From CAYRWR01 sp964537555 (GTDB taxonomy: Bacteria; Spirochaetota; Brevinematia; Brevinematales; CAYRWR01): a stretch of 12,585 bases of DNA. Both the position numbers and the translations under genes were made by a program. The stretch is from contig CAZIAD010000070.1 in the NCBI GenBank assembly GCA_964537555.1, positions 1 to 12,585 of the forward strand, in the 5' to 3' direction. Positions 1 through 6,725 of this stretch are shown here, piece after piece. How positions within the stretch are numbered: position 1 is the stretch's first letter; every line of letters starts with the position of its first letter. The notes under the pieces were generated by a model, which worked only from the letters and a program-made list of their open reading frames with translations, did no database searches and was not told where the DNA came from.

Positions 1-350
1 TGAATAAGATCCGTAATCAAATGGCGTATACACTGTCCGGTGGAGAAAAAAGAAGGACGGAGGTGGCCCGTATCTTAGCCATACAGCCTCGATTCCTTTT
101 ATTAGACGAGCCTTTTACCGGTATTGACCCCATTGCCATCGCGGATATTCAAAAACTGATACTGCATCTAAAAAATGAAAGAGGCCTGGGTATTCTCATT
201 ACTGACCATAATGTGCGGGAAACCTTGAAAATTACTGACAGAGCATATATAATTCATGAAGGGAAGATATTTGTGAGTGGTACTTCTGATGAACTGATCA
301 ATAATGATGAAGCCAAGAAATTGTACCTGGGTCATGATTTTAGTATGTAA
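1..350 (+). CDS. lptB: LPS export ABC transporter ATP-binding protein LptB, C-terminal part (5' end outside window)
   Basis: The reading frame is open from base 3 and ends at TAA 348-350, giving the last 115 residues. Visible in order are the ABC signature LSGGE, the Walker B strand with LLLDEP, the D-loop around GID and the switch histidine in ITDH, so the fragment starts between the Q-loop and the signature motif; the Walker A half lies upstream of the window. The LSGGEKRRTEVAR and DEPFTGIDPIA stretches are typical of LptB, the cytoplasmic ATPase of the LptBFG complex that extracts lipopolysaccharide or a related lipid from the inner membrane and drives it across the LptA bridge. It is followed after 14 bases by a thioredoxin gene, suggesting one operon. 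A related branched-chain amino acid transport ATPase (LivG/LivF) is the main alternative, but the DEPFTGID wording favours LptB. Confidence 0.88.
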   Translation, partial: NKIRNQMAYTLSGGEKRRTEVARILAIQPRFLLLDEPFTGIDPIAIADIQKLILHLKNERGLGILITDHNVRETLKITDRAYIIHEGKIFVSGTSDELINNDEAKKLYLGHDFSM

Positions 351-364
351 TTAAGGAGATGCGA

Positions 365-688
365 ATGAGTAATTATATTGAAGTAAGTGATAGTTCTTTT
401 GAAGCCGATGTTGAACAGTCTTCTTTGCCTGTCTTGGTAGACTTTTGGGCTGCATGGTGTGCTCCCTGCCGCATGGTTGGGCCTATTGTGGAACAGATAG
501 CCGATGAATACCAGGGAAAGCTGACAGTAGCAAAGATGGATGTGGATGCGAATCAGGACACTCCTTCTAAATTCGGTATTACCGGAATACCCACACTTAT
601 CCTGTTCAAAGACGGTAAAGTATTTGAAAAACTGGTAGGTGCAGTACCCAAAGCCAAGATTAAAGAACTGGTAGAACGTGCCATTTAA
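365..688 (+). CDS. trxA: Thioredoxin
   Basis: This is a 107-residue single-domain thioredoxin, the usual family length. It is a cytoplasmic disulfide reductant recycled by thioredoxin reductase. The active site is W31-C32-A33-P34-C35 in the setting DFWAAWCAPC, with alanine in place of the more common glycine of WCGPC. The cis-proline is P76 in GIPT, and the conserved KMDVD strand precedes it. The ATG at 359 overlaps the ribosome binding site AAGGAG (353-358), so the ATG at 365, six bases after that site, is the real start. It lies 14 bases after lptB and its last 11 bases overlap the acetyltransferase gene that follows, so the three are probably cotranscribed. No reductase gene is in the window. 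Confidence 0.95.
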   Translation: MSNYIEVSDSSFEADVEQSSLPVLVDFWAAWCAPCRMVGPIVEQIADEYQGKLTVAKMDVDANQDTPSKFGITGIPTLILFKDGKVFEKLVGAVPKAKIKELVERAI

Positions 689-1136
689 TTTTAGAAAGGC
701 TGAAACTGCAGACATAAAACAAATCGTTGACTTGATAGCTGAACATGCACGCAATGACGAGATACTTCCACGTGATGAAAGTAATATCAGCAAAAATATA
801 GATGAGTTTTCTGTGGTTTTGGATGAATCCGGAGTAATAGGGACCGCAGCCATTCAGGTATATACTGCTGACCTGGCTGAGATCCGCTCCCTGATCATAA
901 AAGATAAATACCAGAGACAGGGACTAGGCAGAGAAATCGTTACTTTTGTGGAACAAAGATTAAAAGACCGGGGAATCAAATACTCCTTTGTCCTGACCAG
1001 GAGTGTACAATTTTTCCAATCTCTTCATTACAATATAGTGAACAAATCACTCTTTCCGGAAAAAATATGGAATGACTGCAGTAAGTGCCCTCATATCAAT
1101 GCCTGCGACGAAATCGCTATGCAAAAAACCTTATAA
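678..1136 (+). CDS. Short N-acetylglutamate-synthase-like GNAT acetyltransferase
   Basis: The protein has 152 residues and one GNAT domain. The acetyl-CoA pyrophosphate loop is Q79-R-Q-G82-L-G84, preceded by the strand LAEIRSLII (66-74). The C-terminal part has the wording KIWNDCSKCP...CDEIAM (129-148), which is characteristic of the short ArgA-like acetyltransferases that make N-acetylglutamate from glutamate and acetyl-CoA, the first step of arginine synthesis; they lack the amino-acid-kinase domain of long NAGS. Three cysteines (134, 137, 143) form a CxxC-x5-C cluster. The start is GTG at 678, inside the thioredoxin gene, giving an 11-base overlap and likely translational coupling; the ribosome binding site is weak. 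No other arginine gene is in the window, so the substrate is inferred from family resemblance. It ends just before a strong terminator. Confidence 0.8.
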   Translation: MPFNFRKAETADIKQIVDLIAEHARNDEILPRDESNISKNIDEFSVVLDESGVIGTAAIQVYTADLAEIRSLIIKDKYQRQGLGREIVTFVEQRLKDRGIKYSFVLTRSVQFFQSLHYNIVNKSLFPEKIWNDCSKCPHINACDEIAMQKTL

Positions 1137-1154
1137 GATTTTTATAATTCACAT

Positions 1155-1191
1155 TAAAAAAGGCTGTCTCTTTTGAGACAGCCTTGATTTT
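1155..1191. terminator. Bidirectional rho-independent terminator between converging operons
   Basis: A perfect 11-base stem (1160-1170 with 1175-1185, arm AAGGCTGTCTC) encloses a TTTT loop. A T-run follows on the plus strand after GA, and the A-run at 1156-1161 gives a T-run on the minus strand. It lies 18 bases after the acetyltransferase stop and about 15 bases beyond the permease stop, so it serves both converging operons. Confidence 0.92.
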
Positions 1192-1205
1192 TTAAAAAAT
1201 AATAC

Positions 1206-2345
1206 TTATTTGATTCCTGTCATCACAATACCTTTTGTGATGTATTTCTGTCCAAATACAAAGATGATGATCAGAGGCAGAAGTACGATCACAGAAGCAG
1301 ACATCAGCAAATGCCACTGTGAACCGTATCCGGACTGGAAGGATTGTAGTCCGATAGGCAGAGTCTTCAATTCCGCGGTATTAATGACGATCATAGGCCA
1401 CATAAAGTCATTCCAGGCATATAGAAATACAAATATGGCCAGTGTAGACAAGGCTGTCTTGGATAAAGGGAGGATCACTGTTTTCAATATCTGGAACTTC
1501 GATGCCCCGTCTATGACTGCCGCTTCTTCCAGAGCCTTGGGAATGGTCATAAAATACTGTCTCAACATAAAAGTACCATAAGCTGAGAATGCCGCAGGCA
1601 GAATAATAGCCGGATATGAATCCACAATATTGAACCATTTGAACAGGATAAATACTGGTATCATCATCACCACACCGGGTACCATCATGGTACCGAGATA
1701 GGTAAGAAATACCGCATCCCTTCCGGGCCATTCCAGACGGGCAAAAGCATAGGCTGCCAGGGAACAGGTCAGTAGCTGTAGAATAGTGATGGCCAGGCCT
1801 ACAACGATCGAGTTGATATAGAAACGGGCAAAAAGAGGTATTCTGCCGGAACTCGTTCCCGCAAACATGGCTCCATCATAATCGATACCCTTAGCCTCTT
1901 CAAAAAGTACTTTGGAATAATCCCGGGCTTTAGTGTAATCCGGATTAGCAGTTTTGAGCTGAGCCTGTAACTCGGTTTTCAGCATTTTAGCTGACTCCAG
2001 ATTGGGTAAGGGCATTTTGAGGGCCTTTTCCAGTACAGCCACATCGGGACTATCAGCATTCACTGCAGTATATATAGCTTTTACATTATCTTCTGATAAG
2101 GCTTCTTTTCCAAAGTAATTCCAGAACAGAGGTTTCACTACTGGTTTAGGCAGGAAACGACCGTCAAATACATTCTGCTTTATTTTAAATGAAGTAGCTA
2201 CTGTATAGAAAAAGGGGAGGAAAAAGATGACTGAGAACAATGCCAATATCACATAAGCAATGGTATTTTTAATCCTCAGATCTCTTTTTCTTTGTTCCTG
2301 TAATGTCAGTACTTTTGTACCGGTACTTGTATTAGCTGTATCCAT
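1206..2345 (-). CDS. ABC transporter permease, MalG/UgpE-type, with periplasmic insertion
   Basis: This 379-residue inner-membrane subunit belongs to the MalG branch of carbohydrate importers. The first membrane segment lies at about 27-52, and the remaining five run from about 177 to 368. The EAA coupling loop that docks on the ATPase is E273-E-A-A-x3-DGAS, ending near P293. The C-terminal GIVMTGIK is typical of the family. About 90 mostly helical, charged residues (roughly 80-170) are inserted between the first and second core segments, where family members usually have about 20, so the protein is about 100 residues longer than a normal MalG-type permease. The start is ATG 2345, with AAGGAG at 2353-2358 seven bases upstream; a longer frame to 2393 overlaps the upstream gene and lacks such a site. 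It follows the partner permease by 14 bases. The substrate cannot be told from the sequence. Confidence 0.92.
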   Translation of the reverse strand: MDTANTSTGTKVLTLQEQRKRDLRIKNTIAYVILALFSVIFFLPFFYTVATSFKIKQNVFDGRFLPKPVVKPLFWNYFGKEALSEDNVKAIYTAVNADSPDVAVLEKALKMPLPNLESAKMLKTELQAQLKTANPDYTKARDYSKVLFEEAKGIDYDGAMFAGTSSGRIPLFARFYINSIVVGLAITILQLLTCSLAAYAFARLEWPGRDAVFLTYLGTMMVPGVVMMIPVFILFKWFNIVDSYPAIILPAAFSAYGTFMLRQYFMTIPKALEEAAVIDGASKFQILKTVILPLSKTALSTLAIFVFLYAWNDFMWPMIVINTAELKTLPIGLQSFQSGYGSQWHLLMSASVIVLLPLIIIFVFGQKYITKGIVMTGIK

Positions 2346-2359
2346 CTTGTTTCTCCTTT

Positions 2360-4039
2360 TTAATACTCTACTTTGCCTTCGTTGACTTTCCACTGCACGG
2401 CAGTGATGATCATAACGAATGCAAATAAGACAACAGCTATAGCCGTCGCGTATCCCATTTTACCCCATACAAAAGCATTATTATAAATATAGTACACTAT
2501 GGTGGTAGTGGCTCCTTTGGGGCCTCCATTGGTCAATACGAACTGGGTTCCAAAAGCCTGGAAACCTCCGATAATACCCATGATGAGCACAAAGAAGTTG
2601 GTGGGTCCTAACAGGGGCCAGGTAACATTCCAGAACTGCTGCCAGGGTGATGCACCATCAATATCAGCCGCTTCATAGAGGAAGTGGGGGATGCCCTGCA
2701 GACCGGCCAGATAGAGCATCATGTTATAACCGGCACCTTTCCATACTTCTACTATTACAATAGCGATACGAGCCCACCACTCATGGCTGAACCACTGGGG
2801 AGGATTCTCGATACCGATAAATCTTAATGCCTGGTTCAGCAGACCGTAATCTGCGTTCAGGATCCATCTCCATACCAACGCAACTGCCACGATATTGGAA
2901 ATAACCGGCAGGAAGTAAAGTACACGGAATGCTACAATTCCCTTCAGGGGCTGGTTCATAGCCATAGCCAGGATCAGGGAGATAGCCATACCTATGGGTA
3001 CAATAACCAGGAAGAACAGGGTGTTTAAAAGGTAGTTTTTGAAGCGTGAATCGGTCATTAGGATCTTTTTATAGTTGCTGAAGCCGACCCATTTGATACC
3101 GTTGTTACCTTGTCTGACGACATTCTTGATCTCAACCTTCAGGTTAGAAGGTATATCCTGAACCGTGATGTATTTTTGTATGGTAACAGGATTGTCAGAG
3201 TGCAGTTTTAAGAGTTGGACTGATTCCAGAGGAATCTTTTTTGATTCAGTCTCACCTTTCTTAATGAGGGCCCCTTTTTTATCCACACTGGACAGTAAGT
3301 ATTCCACTCTCTGTGTCTCGATAGATACCACAGTATCTATATAGACATCCGCCAGAATGACACTACCTTTGGGAATGACCACTTCCGAATCAAAATTCTT
3401 GGTAATCACATTCAGTTCTTTTCCGGATTTACTCATATCGATAGCCATACTCTGGCCGATCCCTTCCAGGGGTTGAGCAAAGCGGGGGTTTACTGCTGTA
3501 AGGTTATCCTGGTTCATAAATATCTTACCAGGCTTAATATAGGGGATGTCACCGGCAGCCAGCTTAAGGTCGTACTTTTTGCTGAGCTCCAGCAGTTCCT
3601 CCTGGTCCGGGACTTTTATGATTTGTTCTTCTGCGTTATAATCCCACTCTTTTATAGAGATAATATCAGCAATACCGACAGTAGTATTCTGATCTTTGAT
3701 GACGATATCTTTGGTTGTGACATAGGGAAGAGTGACATCCTTCTGCCACAGTTCTTTTTGAGGGTAGGTATAGATGATCTTACCTTCAGAGGGCAGGGCT
3801 ATGTTCGCTTCAGCCGGTTTTTCAGTGGCAAAAGTCACTCTGAGCTCAGAGGTACTCCTTTTGGACTGGCCGTCCCACTCTGTGAAGGAGAGAGCAAAAG
3901 TCGCGAATATGGGGAAGAATGTGACTGTCATAAATCCCAGGAAATTGGGCAGAAGAAAACCAATAGCGGCTGCTGCGTCTTTTCTTCTCTTTTCGATGAT
4001 ATACTTTCGGTTATTTACCCTGGCTCTGGTCTCAGCCAT
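2360..4039 (-). CDS. ABC transporter permease, MalF/UgpA-type, with very large periplasmic insertion
   Basis: This 559-residue protein compares with about 290 for ordinary UgpA-type permeases. The first membrane segment (about 26-53) ends in SFTEWDG, and the family wording resumes at WVGFSNY (317-323). Between them lie about 255 residues without membrane segments, rich in beta-strand-like and charged stretches, expected outside the cytoplasmic membrane. The rest is a standard permease core: membrane segments from about 338 to 548 and an EAA loop at E456-A-A-x3-DGAS to P476. In E. coli MalF the P2 loop that contacts the maltose binding protein occupies the equivalent place, so a docking role is a reasonable inference. 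The start ATG 4039 has GGAGG just upstream; an in-frame ATG 14 codons earlier lacks one. It is cotranscribed with the MalG-type gene from its own promoter. No binding protein or ATPase gene is visible nearby, so the sugar or other substrate is unknown. Confidence 0.92.
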   Translation of the reverse strand: MAETRARVNNRKYIIEKRRKDAAAAIGFLLPNFLGFMTVTFFPIFATFALSFTEWDGQSKRSTSELRVTFATEKPAEANIALPSEGKIIYTYPQKELWQKDVTLPYVTTKDIVIKDQNTTVGIADIISIKEWDYNAEEQIIKVPDQEELLELSKKYDLKLAAGDIPYIKPGKIFMNQDNLTAVNPRFAQPLEGIGQSMAIDMSKSGKELNVITKNFDSEVVIPKGSVILADVYIDTVVSIETQRVEYLLSSVDKKGALIKKGETESKKIPLESVQLLKLHSDNPVTIQKYITVQDIPSNLKVEIKNVVRQGNNGIKWVGFSNYKKILMTDSRFKNYLLNTLFFLVIVPIGMAISLILAMAMNQPLKGIVAFRVLYFLPVISNIVAVALVWRWILNADYGLLNQALRFIGIENPPQWFSHEWWARIAIVIVEVWKGAGYNMMLYLAGLQGIPHFLYEAADIDGASPWQQFWNVTWPLLGPTNFFVLIMGIIGGFQAFGTQFVLTNGGPKGATTTIVYYIYNNAFVWGKMGYATAIAVVLFAFVMIITAVQWKVNEGKVEY

Positions 4040-4081
4040 TTCACCCTCCAAAATTGTTTGTGGATTATTAGAATAGAACAT

Positions 4082-4109
4082 ATTTTAAATTATTTGACCG
4101 AAATGTCAA
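4082..4109 (-). promoter_or_regulatory. Sigma-70-type promoter of the permease pair, overlapped by an inverted repeat
   Basis: Read on the minus strand, a perfect -35 TTGACA (4104-4109) is followed by 16 bases and then -10 TAAAAT (4082-4087). It lies about 45 bases upstream of the MalF-type start codon and 57 bases downstream of the fliD-like stop. An inverted repeat TTGAC-N6-GTCAA overlaps the -35 and spacer and could be an operator; that role is inferred. No convincing terminator separates it from the fliD-like gene. Confidence 0.7.
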
Positions 4110-4165
4110 TAGTTAAAGAGGGAAAAAAGAATTAAATTGTCAGATAGGAGCAAGAGCTAAGAAAG

Positions 4166-6223
4166 CTATTGTTTATTGATGTTATTCCAGTAGTTCTTCT
4201 GGGCCTCAGTCTGATTGAGAGTCTGATTGAGCTTACCATACTTGATACGCAGCTCTGTCTCATAATCGCCTAATCGGAGTTTCAGTTTGGCGATTGCTTC
4301 ATCTGCCGCTTTTATTTTATTTTCATTGTTTTTAATTTTTAGGCTTATGAATCCACTGGCATTTATGGCCAGGCTTAAAACTTCTGAAATAGACCAGGCT
4401 ACCCCTTTAAAACTCCCTTCTACAGTATTGATGAAGATCTGTTTTACTCCATCAAATTTAGTGACCAGCATGTTATTCAGCTTATCTGCATCCACATTAA
4501 GTAATCCCATACGGGTACTTTCCCAGGTATCAGAGGTGCCGTCAAAGGTTCCGGGTTTCTTTGTGAACAGGCCTATTTGTTCCAGCATACCCAGTTCTCT
4601 GCCGTAATCAGTAGGGTAAAACTCCATCGAAGCGGTTCGCAGTTTTGAATGCAAAGACGTAAATCCTACTTCAGTGCTGAATATACCCTTTTTAAGGTCT
4701 TTTTCTGCTCTCTCGTGTAAGGGAGTTCGGTCCAGATTAGGTTTGGTGACCAGGCTCAGGTATTCCATGACCTGGTTATAAGTATTGACCCATTCCAGTA
4801 TAGAATCTATGACCAGTTTATAATTATGATCTATCTTAAGGTCTACTTCTTTCTGGCTGGGTTTTTTGAGGTAGATCACAATTCCTTCGATAACATCATC
4901 TACCTGATTGATTTCACGGATGATTTGTATCCCGTCCACACTGAAAATGGAGTCCTGGGCCCTGGTGATAGGATTTTTGGGTCGAATGCCACCATCTTCA
5001 ACCGGTGTCACAAAACTAAGGTCGTACAGGCGTATTTTTTTAGTAGTGTTGAGGTTTTTGAACATTATGCTGCTTACTTTTTTTCCAGAATCTGCCAGCA
5101 TGAGTTTACGAAAAGTACCATTTGTATCAACTGAAAAAGTGCGTGTGGAACCATCCAGATAGACCAGGCTAAAATTATCAGTCTGATTGGATATCACCGC
5201 TGTAATGACCGGTTTTTTCACTTCCTCATAAAAGGGGATTATGGGAGACCCTTCTACAATAATATTGGATACAGTCACTTCAGTCATGGGCGATATCTTC
5301 AGGTCAGGATTGTCAGATTTGACTGGATCTTTTACTACAGACTTAGGGATGTCAGTGATCTCTACTGACCAGTTAAAGCTGGTATTATTGGATATAAAGA
5401 TGTCCTGGGAGTCCAGTTTGATCTCACCCTGGGAATCGGGAACCAGAATAACAGATTTAGGAGCAGACTCAATACGATTCGATCCAAAAGAAAGAGTAGG
5501 CTGCAGATTTATTTCTTTGGTAATAGTGTGCGCCACACTTTTAGTGATGAGATCAGTTTCGTAAAACGTGGTCAAGTCACCTGAAAACTGCATCTTGTAT
5601 TTAGCCCCCGTTTTAGTAGAAGCGATCTGGAGTACAGAAGTGGTGGAGGTGTCATTTATGACTCTGGTATCTATTTTTCCATCAGTCTGGTCGCGTATGA
5701 CCTGGGCCAGCTGGTGTATGGTACCACCGTTAAACCGTATGGTGTACACATCTTCACCCATGGTTATAGTGAATTGGGATGGTGAGAAGCGCTGATTGCG
5801 GGGCAGGGAGGCACTCATAAAGGAATCAGCCTGGGCCAGTTGGATCACTTTTACTTTATAGTCTTTTTTCATGGCGTTACGGTCAGCAGTGGCTTCTACA
5901 ATTTCGACATCAGATGATTCTCCCACCATCTCACGGAAGGGGGATTTGATATTATAGAGGCTTTTACTTTGGGAATCCAGGGTTTTTATATATTTTTGAA
6001 TATCCTGCAATATCTCATTTTCGATCTGATAATCTTTTTTTTCATTCTCTTTGTTATACATAGGGATCTTTTCGATCTCGAGGAGGCTTTGGATAGTCGC
6101 TTCAGTATCCAGTTTATCTTTAGAGCCGGGGATATTCAGATGAGGCTTGTTGTTTTGGGAATAAATAAATACCGGGTGAAACAATAAAACTATTGCCAGA
6201 ATGGTTAAAATGCCTTTTTTCAT
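4166..6223 (-). CDS. fliD: FliD-like flagellar filament cap protein with N-terminal signal peptide
   Basis: The product is 685 residues long. Residues 1-22 form an apparent Sec signal peptide: MKKG, then a hydrophobic run (about 5-20), then YS before Q23; no lipobox cysteine is present. A FliD N-terminal domain follows, with IPG-x-KDKLDT (31-40), a coiled region (about 55-90) and the strand KVKVIQLAQADSF (123-135). A FliD C-terminal domain begins near AQDSIFSVDG (422-431), with NQVDDVIEG (439-447), and ends in a long helix (about 625-685). FliD caps the growing filament and helps flagellin fold; in spirochaetes the filament is periplasmic. The length fits spirochaete FliD. ATG 6223 is chosen over ATG 6247 because GAGG lies six bases upstream and because the sigma-28 promoter would start transcription near 6246, downstream of the other ATG. 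The Sec signal is unusual, so a FliD-related envelope protein is the alternative. Confidence 0.82.
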   Translation of the reverse strand: MKKGILTILAIVLLFHPVFIYSQNNKPHLNIPGSKDKLDTEATIQSLLEIEKIPMYNKENEKKDYQIENEILQDIQKYIKTLDSQSKSLYNIKSPFREMVGESSDVEIVEATADRNAMKKDYKVKVIQLAQADSFMSASLPRNQRFSPSQFTITMGEDVYTIRFNGGTIHQLAQVIRDQTDGKIDTRVINDTSTTSVLQIASTKTGAKYKMQFSGDLTTFYETDLITKSVAHTITKEINLQPTLSFGSNRIESAPKSVILVPDSQGEIKLDSQDIFISNNTSFNWSVEITDIPKSVVKDPVKSDNPDLKISPMTEVTVSNIIVEGSPIIPFYEEVKKPVITAVISNQTDNFSLVYLDGSTRTFSVDTNGTFRKLMLADSGKKVSSIMFKNLNTTKKIRLYDLSFVTPVEDGGIRPKNPITRAQDSIFSVDGIQIIREINQVDDVIEGIVIYLKKPSQKEVDLKIDHNYKLVIDSILEWVNTYNQVMEYLSLVTKPNLDRTPLHERAEKDLKKGIFSTEVGFTSLHSKLRTASMEFYPTDYGRELGMLEQIGLFTKKPGTFDGTSDTWESTRMGLLNVDADKLNNMLVTKFDGVKQIFINTVEGSFKGVAWSISEVLSLAINASGFISLKIKNNENKIKAADEAIAKLKLRLGDYETELRIKYGKLNQTLNQTEAQKNYWNNINKQ

Positions 6224-6251
6224 AACATTCCTCGTAATGCCTATCATTATT

Positions 6252-6278
6252 TTATCGGCATTATATGAAAAAGCTCAA
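6252..6278 (-). promoter_or_regulatory. Candidate sigma-28 (FliA) flagellar promoter of the fliD-like gene
   Basis: On the minus strand an exact GCCGATAA (6252-6259) follows, after 11 bases, TTGAGCTT (6271-6278). The sigma-28 consensus is TAAAGTTT-N11-GCCGATAA, so the -10 and spacing are perfect and the -35 matches 5 of 8. It overlaps the stop codon of the DUF3783 gene and predicts a transcript start about 20-25 bases before ATG 6223. The flagellar identity of the gene supports it. Confidence 0.72.
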
Positions 6279-6550
6279 GAAATCCCCTCTTTTTCTCCAT
6301 CTTTGATTTTTTTATAATTTCGCATCATTTCCAGCACCTGTTTTTTTTCCAGGCACAGGTCCTCTATCCATTTTTCCACTGTATAAGTCAGGGAGGTCTC
6401 GGTAGTAGAGGCAAATACTAGTTTATGGGGTTCCGATACATTTTTCTTGATCAGATCAACGATCAAAGAGAGCTCTTTGGAATCAAATCCATGGAGCATG
6501 ACTACTTTTTCTCCTTCAGGGGATTGAGGCCGGTTTTGTGAATCACTCAT
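6275..6550 (-). CDS. DUF3783 family protein
   Basis: This is a 91-residue soluble protein without a signal peptide or membrane segment. After a short polar N-terminus, residues about 16-70 match the DUF3783 pattern: VVMLHGFDSKELSLIVDLI, then a strand KLVFASTTETSLTYTVEKWIEDL. Its function is unknown. The charged tail (about 70-91) is likely helical. The start ATG 6550 has GGAGG at 6556-6560, six bases upstream. It sits between tRNA-Leu and the fliD-like gene on the same strand, and its stop lies 51 bases before the fliD start codon. An intrinsic terminator ends right before its ribosome binding site, so it may be expressed by read-through from upstream. The association with flagella is positional only. 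Confidence 0.75.
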   Translation of the reverse strand: MSDSQNRPQSPEGEKVVMLHGFDSKELSLIVDLIKKNVSEPHKLVFASTTETSLTYTVEKWIEDLCLEKKQVLEMMRNYKKIKDGEKEGIS

Positions 6551-6562
6551 ACTTTCCTCCTA

Positions 6563-6599
6563 AAAATAAAAAATCCCCCTGTTGTTATACAAGGGGATT
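6563..6599 (-). terminator. Rho-independent terminator directly after tRNA-Leu and before the DUF3783 ribosome binding site
   Basis: A seven-base stem (6572-6578 with 6593-6599, AATCCCC on the transcript 5' side) is extended by TTGT/ACAA (6582-6585 with 6589-6592) after a three-base bulge, with a three-base loop. A T-rich run follows on the minus strand (6573 down to about 6561). Its 5' arm begins at the discriminator base of the tRNA. The next bases (6560-6556) are the ribosome binding site of the DUF3783 gene. Confidence 0.8.
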
Positions 6600-6682
6600 G
6601 CCGGGAGAGGGAATCGAACCCTCACGGGCGCAAGCCCACAGGATTTTGAGTCCAGCGTGTCTACCAATTTCACCATCCCGGC
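6599..6682 (-). tRNA. tRNA-Leu(CAA)
   Basis: The 84-base cloverleaf reads on the minus strand. The acceptor stem GCCGGGA pairs with TCCCGGC, followed by discriminator A. The D arm contains the G18-G19 segment (TTGGTAG). The anticodon loop is CTCAAAA with anticodon CAA, reading UUG. There is a long class II variable arm (GGGC-TTGC-GCCC) and a T arm GAGGG-TTCGATT-CCCTC. The 3' CCA is not encoded. The anticodon stem has a U28-U42 mismatch; all other stem pairs are canonical. It lies 43 bases after the end of tig. Confidence 0.96.
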
Positions 6683-6691
6683 TTGGGAATT

Positions 6692-6720
6692 ATTTTACTG
6701 CATACTATCAAATAAAGCAA
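6692..6720 (-). promoter_or_regulatory. Probable promoter of tRNA-Leu
   Basis: On the minus strand, TTGCTT (6715-6720), a 17-base spacer and TAAAAT (6692-6697) lie between the tig stop and the tRNA. The predicted start is just a few bases before the mature 5' end at 6682. The -35 match is only moderate (TTG plus weak bases), but position and spacing are right. Confidence 0.5.
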
Positions 6721-6725
6721 ATTAC

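Noticed and set aside
332..853. 173-codon minus-strand frame across lptB, thioredoxin and acetyltransferase
   Set aside because: It is antisense to three recognisable genes and has an implausible, cysteine- and histidine-rich composition.
2346..2393. Longer N-terminus for the MalG-type permease starting at 2393
   Set aside because: It would overlap the upstream permease by 34 bases and lacks a ribosome binding site, whereas ATG 2345 has a perfect AAGGAG.
2813..2820. ACCGATAA, a second sigma-28 -10-like element on the plus strand
   Set aside because: It is inside the permease coding region, points away from any gene start and has no -35 at the right distance.
3473..4135. 220-codon open frame on the plus strand antisense to the MalF-type gene
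   Set aside because: It has no family resemblance or ribosome binding site and lies fully opposite a clear permease; it is a by-product of the codon use of that gene.
4110..4165. Possible terminator after the fliD-like gene
   Set aside because: There is a T-rich stretch on the minus strand but only a three-base stem; it is not convincing, so read-through into the permease genes remains possible.
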